Shown here: positions 1 through 5,716 of the stretch, piece by piece
How the letters are laid out: the number at the start of each line of letters is the position of its first letter
Numbering within the stretch: position 1 is the stretch's first letter
DNA from: Acidobacteriota bacterium
GTDB taxonomy: Bacteria; Acidobacteriota; Terriglobia; UBA7540
Reading direction: 5' to 3'
Length of the DNA stretch: 12,312 bases
NCBI GenBank assembly: GCA_003171295.1
Contig: PMYF01000486.1
Location: forward strand, 1-12,312
Notes under the pieces: model-generated
Databases searched by the model: none
Seen by the model: only the letters and a program-made list of their open reading frames with translations
What the model was told of the DNA's origin: nothing
Position numbers and translations under genes: made by a program

Positions 1-55
1 GCTCGCCGGTCCGATGGCTACAGGCTGTAAACCAGTACCTAAGCTGTTTCAGGGC

Positions 56-75
56 TGCGACCAACCTACGTCGCA
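56..75 (-). other. Short hairpin over the stop codon of the 143-aa gene
   Basis: TGCGAC (56-61) and GTCGCA (70-75) form a perfect 6-bp stem with an 8-base loop that contains the TAG stop codon (66-68, minus strand). There is no T-run after it on the minus strand, so it is not a classical intrinsic terminator. It may be chance or a weak 3'-end structure. Confidence 0.2.
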
Positions 76-497
76 AGGAGGTGGGCAAATAAATCGCCAA
101 ATGCTGCGTATCTTGTTGCGGTGCTGGGTAGGTCAGTTTTGTGAAGTTTATAGTCCTTATCCCTCTTACCGACCGACCATTGACGTGATGCTATCGCTGC
201 TTCCACCTGCTGCGAATCCAACAGAAAACTTTCTTCAGATGACCCAAGCAAAAGCACAACGCACCATTTGAATCCTGATTGTCGGATTACATTTAGCTGA
301 GGCTCATTCAGTCCCCAGAAGCCATCGTCGTGGCTGTAGTCCTTCACATAGACCAACTCCCTAGATTTACTGTCTCGGATTTCAATCACATTCTGGCTCT
401 TATGCAAAGCGAGTGACCACGACCGTGAGATGTGGCCGCATTTGACGCAGTAATGTCTGAGGGCATCTTCAAAACGACCTAACTTCGCTGTTTTCAC
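66..497 (-). CDS. Hypothetical protein with a CxxC motif, 143 aa
   Basis: I do not recognise this protein. It is a small soluble polypeptide without signal peptide or membrane segment. Near the N-terminus it has one CVKC pair (about residues 17-20), a possible half zinc site. The middle has a hydrophobic stretch rich in Val and Leu (WCVVLLLG) followed by a Ser/Glu-rich turn, and the C-terminal half contains charged DYKLHK and a hydrophobic tail. The start chosen is GTG at 497, because a perfect GGAGG lies five bases upstream (503-507). The frame stays open 15 codons further up to an ATG at 542, but nothing resembling a ribosome site precedes that one. It follows the broken glycosylase-like gene in the same direction after a gap of about 160 bases, so co-transcription is possible but not shown. 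The function is unknown, and it could be a DNA-repair or restriction accessory protein only by context. Confidence 0.6.
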   Translation of the reverse strand: MKTAKLGRFEDALRHYCVKCGHISRSWSLALHKSQNVIEIRDSKSRELVYVKDYSHDDGFWGLNEPQLNVIRQSGFKWCVVLLLGSSEESFLLDSQQVEAAIASRQWSVGKRDKDYKLHKTDLPSTATRYAAFGDLFAHLLAT

Positions 498-657
498 ATG
501 AACCTCCGTTGCTGTCGTAGAAGTCCGCTCGCACTTCAGCAAGTTTCCAGCCCCTTCAACTTGGAGCTATTCAAACGGACCAGACGGAGGTTTGAGCACG
601 GCGAGAAGGCCCAGCGGAGCGATTGGCTCAGTTCGGAGTCGGTGTTGGCAGTATCGC

Positions 658-1434
658 TCATGCACTTGCACCTGCGGTTTGCGTGAACCAAGTCGCAGTT
701 TTCGTCTTCAACATGTCCAAGTTTAGCTCCAACTGCCGCTTGCGGTGGCCGTTCTGACCAGAGGGATGAGGAAATCCTAGAAGACAGCGCTCCCGGCTGA
801 GAGTTCCTGCCGCAATGAGGGCGGACAGGCAGTCTTCTACTGCCTTGCCGAGCGGAATTATCAGCGCCCCCGGTACTCCTGCCAACTCTGGAGAGAGCAC
901 GTCGAAAACCATGCCGTGCAGCAAGGGATGGCGCAACGGTCGTGGAGCGTACCCCGTGTAATCGTCGTAATCGTCACCGTGAACGAACACCGGGTAGCGA
1001 ATGGCCGACGTTGTATGCAGCAGGGAAAGGTAGCTGTCGAAGAGCAATGCGGGGCTGGACATCCCCAGCCAATGGTGAAACTCGATATCGCCAAGCATTG
1101 AAATCAGATTCTGGCGCATCGGTCCGGCGAAACTTGCGTGCGCTTTCGCCCGCCTGCACGCCTCGGTTCCAGTCTCCCCACTCACGAGTGCCGCTCAGGC
1201 GGTTCTGAATGCTATTTCCGTTTGATGAAATCCCGGCGTGATTCCAACGAGAGCGACCTTCGCCGACGTGTTCACGAAATCGAAGGGCGCATAGAATAGT
1301 TCGATGCGACGGTCCGAGTACAGCCGAAACGTGGGCGTACAGAGGTGCTCGGGTCCATACTTGGCCAGTGGCGGCAACGAACGGATGGAGTCTGCGAAGC
1401 GTGCAAACAACGGAGGCGTGAATGGCAGCGGCAT
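658..1434 (-). pseudogene. Uracil-DNA glycosylase superfamily-like protein, interrupted by an in-frame TGA
   Basis: Two open segments in the same frame, 1434-1195 (79 aa) and 1185-658 (175 aa), are separated only by one TGA (1197-1195) and three sense codons. Joined they give about 258 residues. The first part holds VALVGITPGF (G64-G68 in GITPG), which matches the first active-site motif of the UDG superfamily (GxxPG type, as in TDG/MUG-like GINPG). The second part holds GFPHPSGQNGH (His-Pro-Ser at about 223-225), the second motif, plus IPLGKAVE before it, as in these enzymes. Such proteins remove uracil or related bases from DNA. ATG 1434 is preceded by GGGAG eight bases upstream. The stop lies in a place where an Arg codon would fit, and CGA to TGA is a single transition. 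GTG at 1185 has no clear ribosome site, so the second half is unlikely to be made alone. Alternatives are a sequencing error or stop read-through. Confidence 0.7.
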
Positions 1435-1476
1435 CGCTAGGACTCCCAGCCAAGAATCCAGCCTTCAACCCACCGG

Positions 1477-1482
1477 ATTATA
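1477..1482 (-). promoter_or_regulatory. Candidate -10 box for the glycosylase-like gene
   Basis: On the minus strand there is a perfect TATAAT, about 43 bases upstream of ATG 1434, which would give a leader of roughly 35 bases. No good -35 box lies 16-18 bases further up, so the call rests on the -10 box and its position alone. Confidence 0.35.
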
Positions 1483-1534
1483 CGCTCGTCCGGGTCGCCT
1501 GGCGAACGTTGACCGAGGCACCGCATCGTGGCGG

Positions 1535-1563
1535 TTGACCAGAACTCACGGCGGCAGTAGAAT
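1535..1563 (+). promoter_or_regulatory. Candidate sigma-70 promoter of the TPR gene
   Basis: TTGACC (1535-1540), a 17-base spacer and TAGAAT (1558-1563) make a good housekeeping-type promoter. Transcription would begin near 1570, a few bases before ATG 1579, giving a very short leader. This argues against the in-frame TTG at 1564 as the start. A second TTGACC lies upstream at about 1509-1514. Confidence 0.45.
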
Positions 1564-1578
1564 TTGGGAACTTGTTCG

Positions 1579-2364
1579 ATGCTGGAACACCTTAACCGCA
1601 AACAACGGGCAGTGGTGTGGGTCGTGGGCCTTTGGGTCAGTGCCGCTTGTAGGCACCTACAGTCCACATTGCTTGGAGGCACGACTTTGGCACGTGACGA
1701 TGCAGAGGCCCACTACAAGCTCGGCGTGGCCGCCCAATTACGAGGTGACTCCATAGCGGCCATTGCGGAATTTCGAGAAACGCTACGCCTCCAGCCGGGC
1801 AACGTGAAGGCACTGGTTTTTCTTGGGATTATGCACGAGGGCAAGCATATCGCTATTACTGAATGTCGGAATGTACTGGACAGCGACCCAGACAACAATG
1901 CAGTACGTGGCGTGCTAGTAGACCTGCTTCAGGAAAAGGGCGACCTGAACGGAACCATCGCTGAATGTCAAGAGTGGCTTCGTTTGGAGCCTAAGTCTGC
2001 ACTTGGCCATAAATTCTTCGCAGGCCTACTCGTGAAGAAGGGAGACCCAGAGGGGGCCATGGCGGAGTACCGCAAGGCACTGCGCCTAAAGTCGGGCGAT
2101 GTGTGGGCGCACTACGAATTAGGGCGTTTGCTTGAAACTGAGCACGACCTCGACGCTGTCGTTACGGAGTTCAAGGAGGTTCTCAATCCAAGTCCTGATA
2201 CTGACGAAGAAGTGACCCGCAGGCTGGTCTCGAACGAAGTACGCCGGAGAATTGCTGTTCTTCTTCTCAAAAAAGGCGATTTGGTTGGAGCATTCACGGA
2301 ATGTGTCGCCTTCGTTTCGACGACACCTGGAAGAAAGTTTTTGGTTCAATTGGTGCCAAAGTAA
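1579..2364 (+). CDS. TPR-repeat protein with N-terminal hydrophobic anchor, chimeric 3' end
   Basis: This 261-aa protein is a string of tetratricopeptide repeats, helical pairs used for protein binding. A hydrophobic segment (about residues 11-24, AVVWVVGLWVSAAC) after a basic start suggests export or membrane anchoring, and the Cys is a weak lipobox candidate. TPR units follow at about 41-74, 75-105 (three residues short and degenerate), 106-139, 140-173, 174-207 and a partial one at 221-254. The Ala/Gly/Leu/Pro pattern (for example AHYKLG...AIAEF...LRLQPG) is clear. ATG 1579 was chosen because a promoter-like TTGACC-17-TAGAAT ends at 1563, while TTG 1564 would sit on it. The last residues (from about Q257) are encoded antisense to a phosphoesterase remnant, so the true C-terminus was probably lost by rearrangement. 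The binding partner is unknown. Confidence 0.75.
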   Translation: MLEHLNRKQRAVVWVVGLWVSAACRHLQSTLLGGTTLARDDAEAHYKLGVAAQLRGDSIAAIAEFRETLRLQPGNVKALVFLGIMHEGKHIAITECRNVLDSDPDNNAVRGVLVDLLQEKGDLNGTIAECQEWLRLEPKSALGHKFFAGLLVKKGDPEGAMAEYRKALRLKSGDVWAHYELGRLLETEHDLDAVVTEFKEVLNPSPDTDEEVTRRLVSNEVRRRIAVLLLKKGDLVGAFTECVAFVSTTPGRKFLVQLVPK

Positions 2365-2585
2365 TTGTCAAAAGAATGGTTCTCTTGAATGATCCAGACC
2401 ACGTGCTCGATCTTATCCATCCCACGAGTTGAGAGGGAGGCAGAAGAGGGCTGGTCTGTCGGCCTTGCGGCAGGCAAGGGCTTTCCCCCAGGCGACGCTA
2501 AAGCCGTCGCTAGAGAAAGCCCAGCCAGCAGGATCCCCGGCTTGATTCCCCCACACGCCGTGCCACGACGGTTCAGTCCGCCCAC
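2346..2585 (-). pseudogene. 5' stub of a PF04185-type phosphoesterase (phospholipase C/acid phosphatase family)
   Basis: The C-terminal end of this 79-codon frame reads KIEHVVWIIQENHSFDNYFG, the conserved N-terminal block of the phosphoesterase family (phospholipase C, AcpA), in which the Glu-Asn of QEN takes part in the metal/active-site centre. The family usually has several hundred residues, whereas here the frame stops right after FGTN (TGA at 2348-2346) and no further phosphoesterase sequence follows. A hydrophobic stretch ILLAGLSLATALA in front looks like a signal peptide, as expected for exported members. GTG 2585 is a possible start, but the frame stays open further upstream and the ribosome site is weak. 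The end of this stub overlaps the last codons of the TPR gene on the other strand, which marks a recombination joint near 2345-2351. It is almost certainly non-functional. Confidence 0.65.
2461..2522. repeat. REP-like cluster of nested palindromes
   Basis: There are three perfect inverted pairs in 62 bases. CCTTGC (2463-2468) pairs with GCAAGG (2474-2479). GGGCTTTC (2478-2485) pairs with GAAAGCCC (2515-2522). Inside the latter, GCGACG (2492-2497) pairs with CGTCGC (2505-2510). This could form a long bulged hairpin next to a short one, like REP/BIME units. It lies in the signal-peptide region of the phosphoesterase stub, so it may have been inserted there or be chance. No second copy was seen in this window. 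Confidence 0.4.
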
Positions 2586-2680
2586 GAATTGACCCTTTTG
2601 GTGAACACGTCCCCGCGAACTGTTCAGCCTGCTGAACCGGGATGTCCACTTACGCTTCCCGATTTCAGACGAGTATACAC

Positions 2681-2810
2681 CTGTCCCTGCCAAAAACTCG
2701 ATCGATCACAAAGAGCGGCCAATTCACAGGGCGGTCAAAGAGTTGAGGGAGTTGCTGAGCAGGTGGGGGCTACAGATTTCATTGCGGCGGGAACTCAGGG
2801 AAGATCCTCT
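2681..2810 (+). repeat. Dispersed direct repeat, copy A
   Basis: These 130 bases align without gaps to 5006-5135 with 17 mismatches by hand count (about 87% identity). The most conserved blocks are around GCGGCCAATTCACAGG, GAGGGAGTTGCTGAGCAGG and GGGCTACAGATTTCAT. Read in the only long frame common to both copies, most differences fall at first and second codon positions and change the residue, so there is no sign of selection on a protein. It is probably a relic of a mobile or intergenic repeat. Its two copies flank the prenyltransferase-like gene in the same orientation. Confidence 0.7.
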
Positions 2811-3105
2811 CCGGGCTTCACTATGAGCAATGCCGAGCACCAGTGGGACCAGAAGCGGAAAAGCCAAACCCAAAGCAGTCGGTCTACGGATTACAAACGA
2901 AGGCGGTCATGCTGAGACCTCTTGACGATTCTTGGCTGGTGACGGAGAGTCAGAATCTCAATTTGCAGCGCTACTCGAGTTCGGAACCAAGCTCGGATGC
3001 TGGACAACGCGAAAGGTAGGGATGTGGACAAAGGGTCGGAACAACAGCAATACCTTCCGGTAAGATCAATGATTCCAATCTGATCGCGATTTTTGGCAGG
3101 ACCGG

Positions 3106-3528
3106 GTGGATATCTGGGGCGCCGACGACTTTGACCCTTGGGAAAGGCTGTGTTGGGAAACCGTGCGCGTGGTCTTCTACCGCCAGCACAAGCCGGACGG
3201 CGAGCGGATCGACGCGTATTGGCTGACCGACTTCCCGCGCCGGCAGGTGGGCAGCCGGGAAATCTTTCGCATGGCCAAGAGCCGCTGCGAAATCGAGAAC
3301 CAAGGTTTCAACGACGCCAAGAACCGATATGGCTTCGAGCATATCTGCCGACACGAGCCCCACAGCTTGCTCGTGGTCTCGCTGCTGATCTGCTTGGCCC
3401 TGAGTCTGGAACGAGTTTACCGAGTGCGTTACTTACATCGGGGTACGCACCCGCTGCGCGCTGCCAAGGATCTCCACCTCTTCTTTCAGCTCAGCCTGTC
3501 GGCGCCGGTTGCCGCCCACTCCAGTTGA
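3106..3528 (+). pseudogene. C-terminal fragment of an IS4-like DDE transposase
   Basis: This 140-aa frame looks like the last third of a transposase. It has RVVFYRQHKPDG and YWLTDFPRRQVGSREIF, a beta-strand and loop block. The block KSRCEIENQGFNDAKNRYG then fits the R...E..F...K signature around the catalytic Glu of IS4-type DDE enzymes, and a hydrophobic tail LLVVSLLICLALSLERVYR follows before the stop at 3526-3528. The frame is closed upstream by TGA at 3070-3072, and related sequence may begin near 3088. The parts bearing the first two catalytic Asp residues are absent, so the fragment cannot be active. GTG 3106 is only the first formal start and has no ribosome site. The exact IS family is uncertain. 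The element probably lost its left part in the same set of rearrangements that left the phosphoesterase stub. Confidence 0.65.
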
Positions 3529-3865
3529 GAACCCGTGCCTTTGCAGTCCCTGTGCTTTGCCCCCGCATTTTTCTTTCCTCGCGCGCCCCATGGCCGCGCC
3601 CGTGTCTCCGAACAGCGAACAAATGAGCCCCGAATAAAGGCTCCGGTCGACCCTGCCGACGCGACCCGCATTCGAATGCGCCCTGGGCCATCATCAAAGG
3701 CTTCCTTCCACGTGGATTCCGAAGCTGCTGGAGTTATAACAGAAGGGTAGCGGAAGGGCGCCAACTATGTTATTGATTTTCCAGACGGCCAGAGCTTTGG
3801 CGAACCACAGCAATGCGCTGTTGGAGTATTTTGTCTAGCCCAACGATCCAAATGAGGGAATAAAA
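3529..3865. other. Intergenic stretch between transposase fragment and prenyltransferase-like gene
   Basis: No convincing reading frame, RNA gene or transposon end was recognised. The sequence right after the transposase stop is pyrimidine-rich (TTTTTCTTTCC near 3569). A lone TATAAC (3735-3740) has no acceptable -35 partner. The ribosome site of the next gene (GAGGGA, about 3853-3858) lies at the right edge. Confidence 0.5.
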
Positions 3866-4942
3866 TTGAGAAACAGCCTCTCACGTCGCGAACTCCTATC
3901 CTGGATGCTTGCCGCGGCAGCGGGATGCCGATTTGTGACGACCCCCGCCCGGGCCGGTACCGACGCGCCCTCGGCGTCCATCATCGATGGTCTTAAGATA
4001 AAAGACGCAACGTTCAGATTCCTCCAAAAGTGTGCACGTGATGACGGGGGTTATGCGCCCTCGCCCGATCCGCAATACCGCGGCAACTCCGACACGAAGG
4101 AGAGCGACCTGGCTGCGGTCACCTACGCCGCGACGCTGGCAAAGACTGTGGCGCGGGAACTGCCACACCCGGAAAAGTCCGTGGAGTTCATCCAGCGTCA
4201 CCAACAACCGGATGGGGTTTTCATCAATTTCCAGGGAGACCTAAACCCGAAAGAGGACCTTGCGATCCTTTACAACACGACTCAGGGATGCGTGGCGCTC
4301 AGCGCCCTGGGGGAGAAACCCAAAGTCGATCCCGTCCATGCGCTGGACCGTTTCTTCGCCCAAGACACCTTCAAGAAACTCCCCTGGTATACCCTCAGCT
4401 TTTATCCGCTGTTCTACGCTGCTCTGGGCAGGCCCTTCCCTCAGGAATACCGCTCGGCCATCGCTCAGCACCATACGCAGAATCAAGCTGTGGATGGTTA
4501 CCTGGGCGACCACGTTGCCGCCACCTTCCACATGGTTCACTTTTTCAGGCTGCTGGGTGAGCCCACACCGCGTGCGGAGGCGATCGTGCAACGGGTCCTC
4601 CGTGATCAAAGGCCCGATGGCGGCTGGCATCTCAAGGAACCGGACTGGGACGTTCACGCCTGCTTTGACGCCGTGTTTATCCTGCGCCAGTTGAGCTGGA
4701 ATTCGCCTGAATCGCGCGCCGCGATTGACCGCGGCGCAGAGTGGGCGCTGACCTGCCAGAACTCTGACGGCGGATTCGGCCACTATCCCGGATGGCACTC
4801 GGATATAGACGCTGTGTATTTCCAGCTTGGAACGCTGATCCAAGCGGAACGAATTCCCGGGGCAAACTACGATCTTCCCGACGCTGAGACCCTCAGTTGG
4901 GGACACGCAATGAAGCCCGGAAAGATCTACGCCCGCCCCTGA
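3866..4942 (+). CDS. Tat-exported prenyltransferase/squalene-oxidase-repeat protein (alpha/alpha toroid)
   Basis: This 358-aa protein has repeats of the prenyltransferase/squalene cyclase type, which build an alpha-alpha toroid. Repeat cores are seen at about 58-64 (ARDDGGYA), 112-122 (QQPDGVFINF), 207-230, 247-275 (QRPDGGWHL then HACFDAVFILRQL) and 297-325 (QNSDGGFGHY then DIDAVYFQLGTL). The N-terminus MRNSLSRRELL is a twin-arginine signal, with likely cleavage after PARA (residue 30); AAAGC at 17-21 also allows a Tat lipoprotein. TTG 3866 was chosen because GAGGGA lies a few bases upstream and later ATGs would lose the Arg-Arg motif. The DxDD motif of class II cyclases is absent, and the last repeat has Asp-Ala where protein prenyltransferases carry the zinc-binding His, so it is unlikely to be a normal enzyme of either kind. 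It stands alone, flanked by repeat copies and IS relics. Its substrate is unknown. Confidence 0.75.
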   Translation: MRNSLSRRELLSWMLAAAAGCRFVTTPARAGTDAPSASIIDGLKIKDATFRFLQKCARDDGGYAPSPDPQYRGNSDTKESDLAAVTYAATLAKTVARELPHPEKSVEFIQRHQQPDGVFINFQGDLNPKEDLAILYNTTQGCVALSALGEKPKVDPVHALDRFFAQDTFKKLPWYTLSFYPLFYAALGRPFPQEYRSAIAQHHTQNQAVDGYLGDHVAATFHMVHFFRLLGEPTPRAEAIVQRVLRDQRPDGGWHLKEPDWDVHACFDAVFILRQLSWNSPESRAAIDRGAEWALTCQNSDGGFGHYPGWHSDIDAVYFQLGTLIQAERIPGANYDLPDAETLSWGHAMKPGKIYARP

Positions 4943-5005
4943 GCAGCGATCACACGGGACACACGAAGCAGTCAGCTTGGCAGTGTATTGAGCGGTCCGG
5001 GGCAG

Positions 5006-5135
5006 CTGTCCATACCACTGACTCGATCGACCACAAAGGGCGGCCAATTCACAGGAGCGTCAGAGAGTCGAGGGAGTTGCTGAGCAGGCGCGGGCTACAG
5101 ATTTCATGGCGGCGGGAACTCGGGGAGGATCCTCT
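5006..5135 (+). repeat. Dispersed direct repeat, copy B
   Basis: This is the partner of 2681-2810 in the same orientation, about 87% identical without gaps. It begins some 60 bases after the prenyltransferase-like gene and ends about 110 bases before the IS3-type transposase tail. A near-palindrome CCGACCTCGGTCGG (5167-5180) lies just downstream and has no counterpart next to copy A. Confidence 0.7.
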
Positions 5136-5244
5136 TCCCAAGGGCCGGAGTCTTCGCGAACCTCACCCGACCTCGGTCGGAAAGCATCCTTCCTCAGCCC
5201 GAGAACGATCCTTCAAGCCGCCCGCCGTTCATAGCCGTGATGCA

Positions 5245-5385
5245 GTCCGGCGACCTCTTGCAGTTCAATGCAATGAGAGTCGGCCTCACAGAGCTCTCCG
5301 GGAGAGAACGCCCAACGAATTCGCCAATGACATTGCGGCTAGCCGCGATGCCATTGGCCTGCACACATCCGAAAACTCGCCCTAG
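5245..5385 (+). pseudogene. C-terminal tail of an IS3-family transposase
   Basis: The last 46 codons of an open frame read NESRPHRALRERTPNEFA followed by a short variable tail and TAG (5383-5385). This is the typical end of the IS3-family integrase domain (YN..RPH..L...TP.EFA), which lies just after the catalytic Glu of the DDE core. None of the catalytic core is present: upstream of about 5245 the frame stays open but shows no transposase similarity, and repeat copy B takes its place. The fragment is therefore a relic. Note Cys-Asn where family members mostly have Tyr-Asn. The segment between stop and 5463 probably is the right end of the same element. Confidence 0.6.
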
Positions 5386-5388
5386 AGT

Positions 5389-5463
5389 TGGTACAAAACA
5401 GCCGGTCCGATCGGCCAAACCTGTACGGCACATCTGAGGTGGTACAAAACCTCGGTCAGGTCA
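5389..5463 (+). repeat. Possible right end of the IS3-type element with internal direct repeats
   Basis: Two copies of TGGTACAAAAC (5389-5399 and 5440-5450) are spaced 51 bases apart and are each followed by a related CGGTC. The second is in a stretch starting TGAGG and ending GGTCAGGTCA (5463). An end in ...TCA is usual for several IS3 subgroups, whose ends begin TGA and finish TCA. No matching left end was found in the window, so the boundary is a guess. Confidence 0.3.
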
Positions 5464-5509
5464 AGTGCATACGTCTCCACGCACGTGTGCCCCCGCCGGT
5501 ATTGTTTTT

Positions 5510-5538
5510 TTGACAATCAAAAGGAAGCATAGTAGAAA
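5510..5538 (+). promoter_or_regulatory. Candidate promoter of the GH42-like gene
   Basis: A perfect TTGACA (5510-5515), a 17-base spacer and TAGAAA (5533-5538) lie about 50 bases after the presumed IS end. Transcription from there would leave a leader of about 170 bases before ATG 5717. The -35 box is inside a small inverted repeat, ATTGT (5501-5505) and ACAAT (5513-5517). Confidence 0.35.
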
Positions 5539-5716
5539 GAAAGCGAAAATAGCAAAGGCACTTGGCATTTTCGGTGAACACGTACCCCTTCCGACCCTCG
5601 ATCTGGTGTCAAGCTCGGTGGAACGGCAAATTGGCAATTATTCGAGGCAGGCGCTGTGCGTCTGTGAGAAGGTTTACGATAGGATGAGCCCCTACCCATT
5701 GGGCCCCGGGGGAAGC

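Noticed and set aside
2971..3363. 130-aa minus-strand frame opposite the transposase fragment
   Set aside because: It is a mirror of the DDE transposase signature on the plus strand.
4241..5047. 268-aa open frame on the minus strand opposite the prenyltransferase-like gene
   Set aside because: It mirrors a well-supported gene with clear repeats and a Tat signal, shows no recognisable domain of its own, and runs into repeat copy B.
4897..5242. Continuation of the IS3-tail frame upstream as one 162-aa protein
   Set aside because: It overlaps the end of the prenyltransferase-like gene and runs through repeat copy B, whose differences from copy A are not of a coding kind; only the last 46 codons resemble a transposase.
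5465..5716. 84-residue N-terminal extension of the GH42-like protein
   Set aside because: The frame is open but would bury the Tat signal inside the protein; the sequence is Lys-rich junk-like and contains the promoter candidate.
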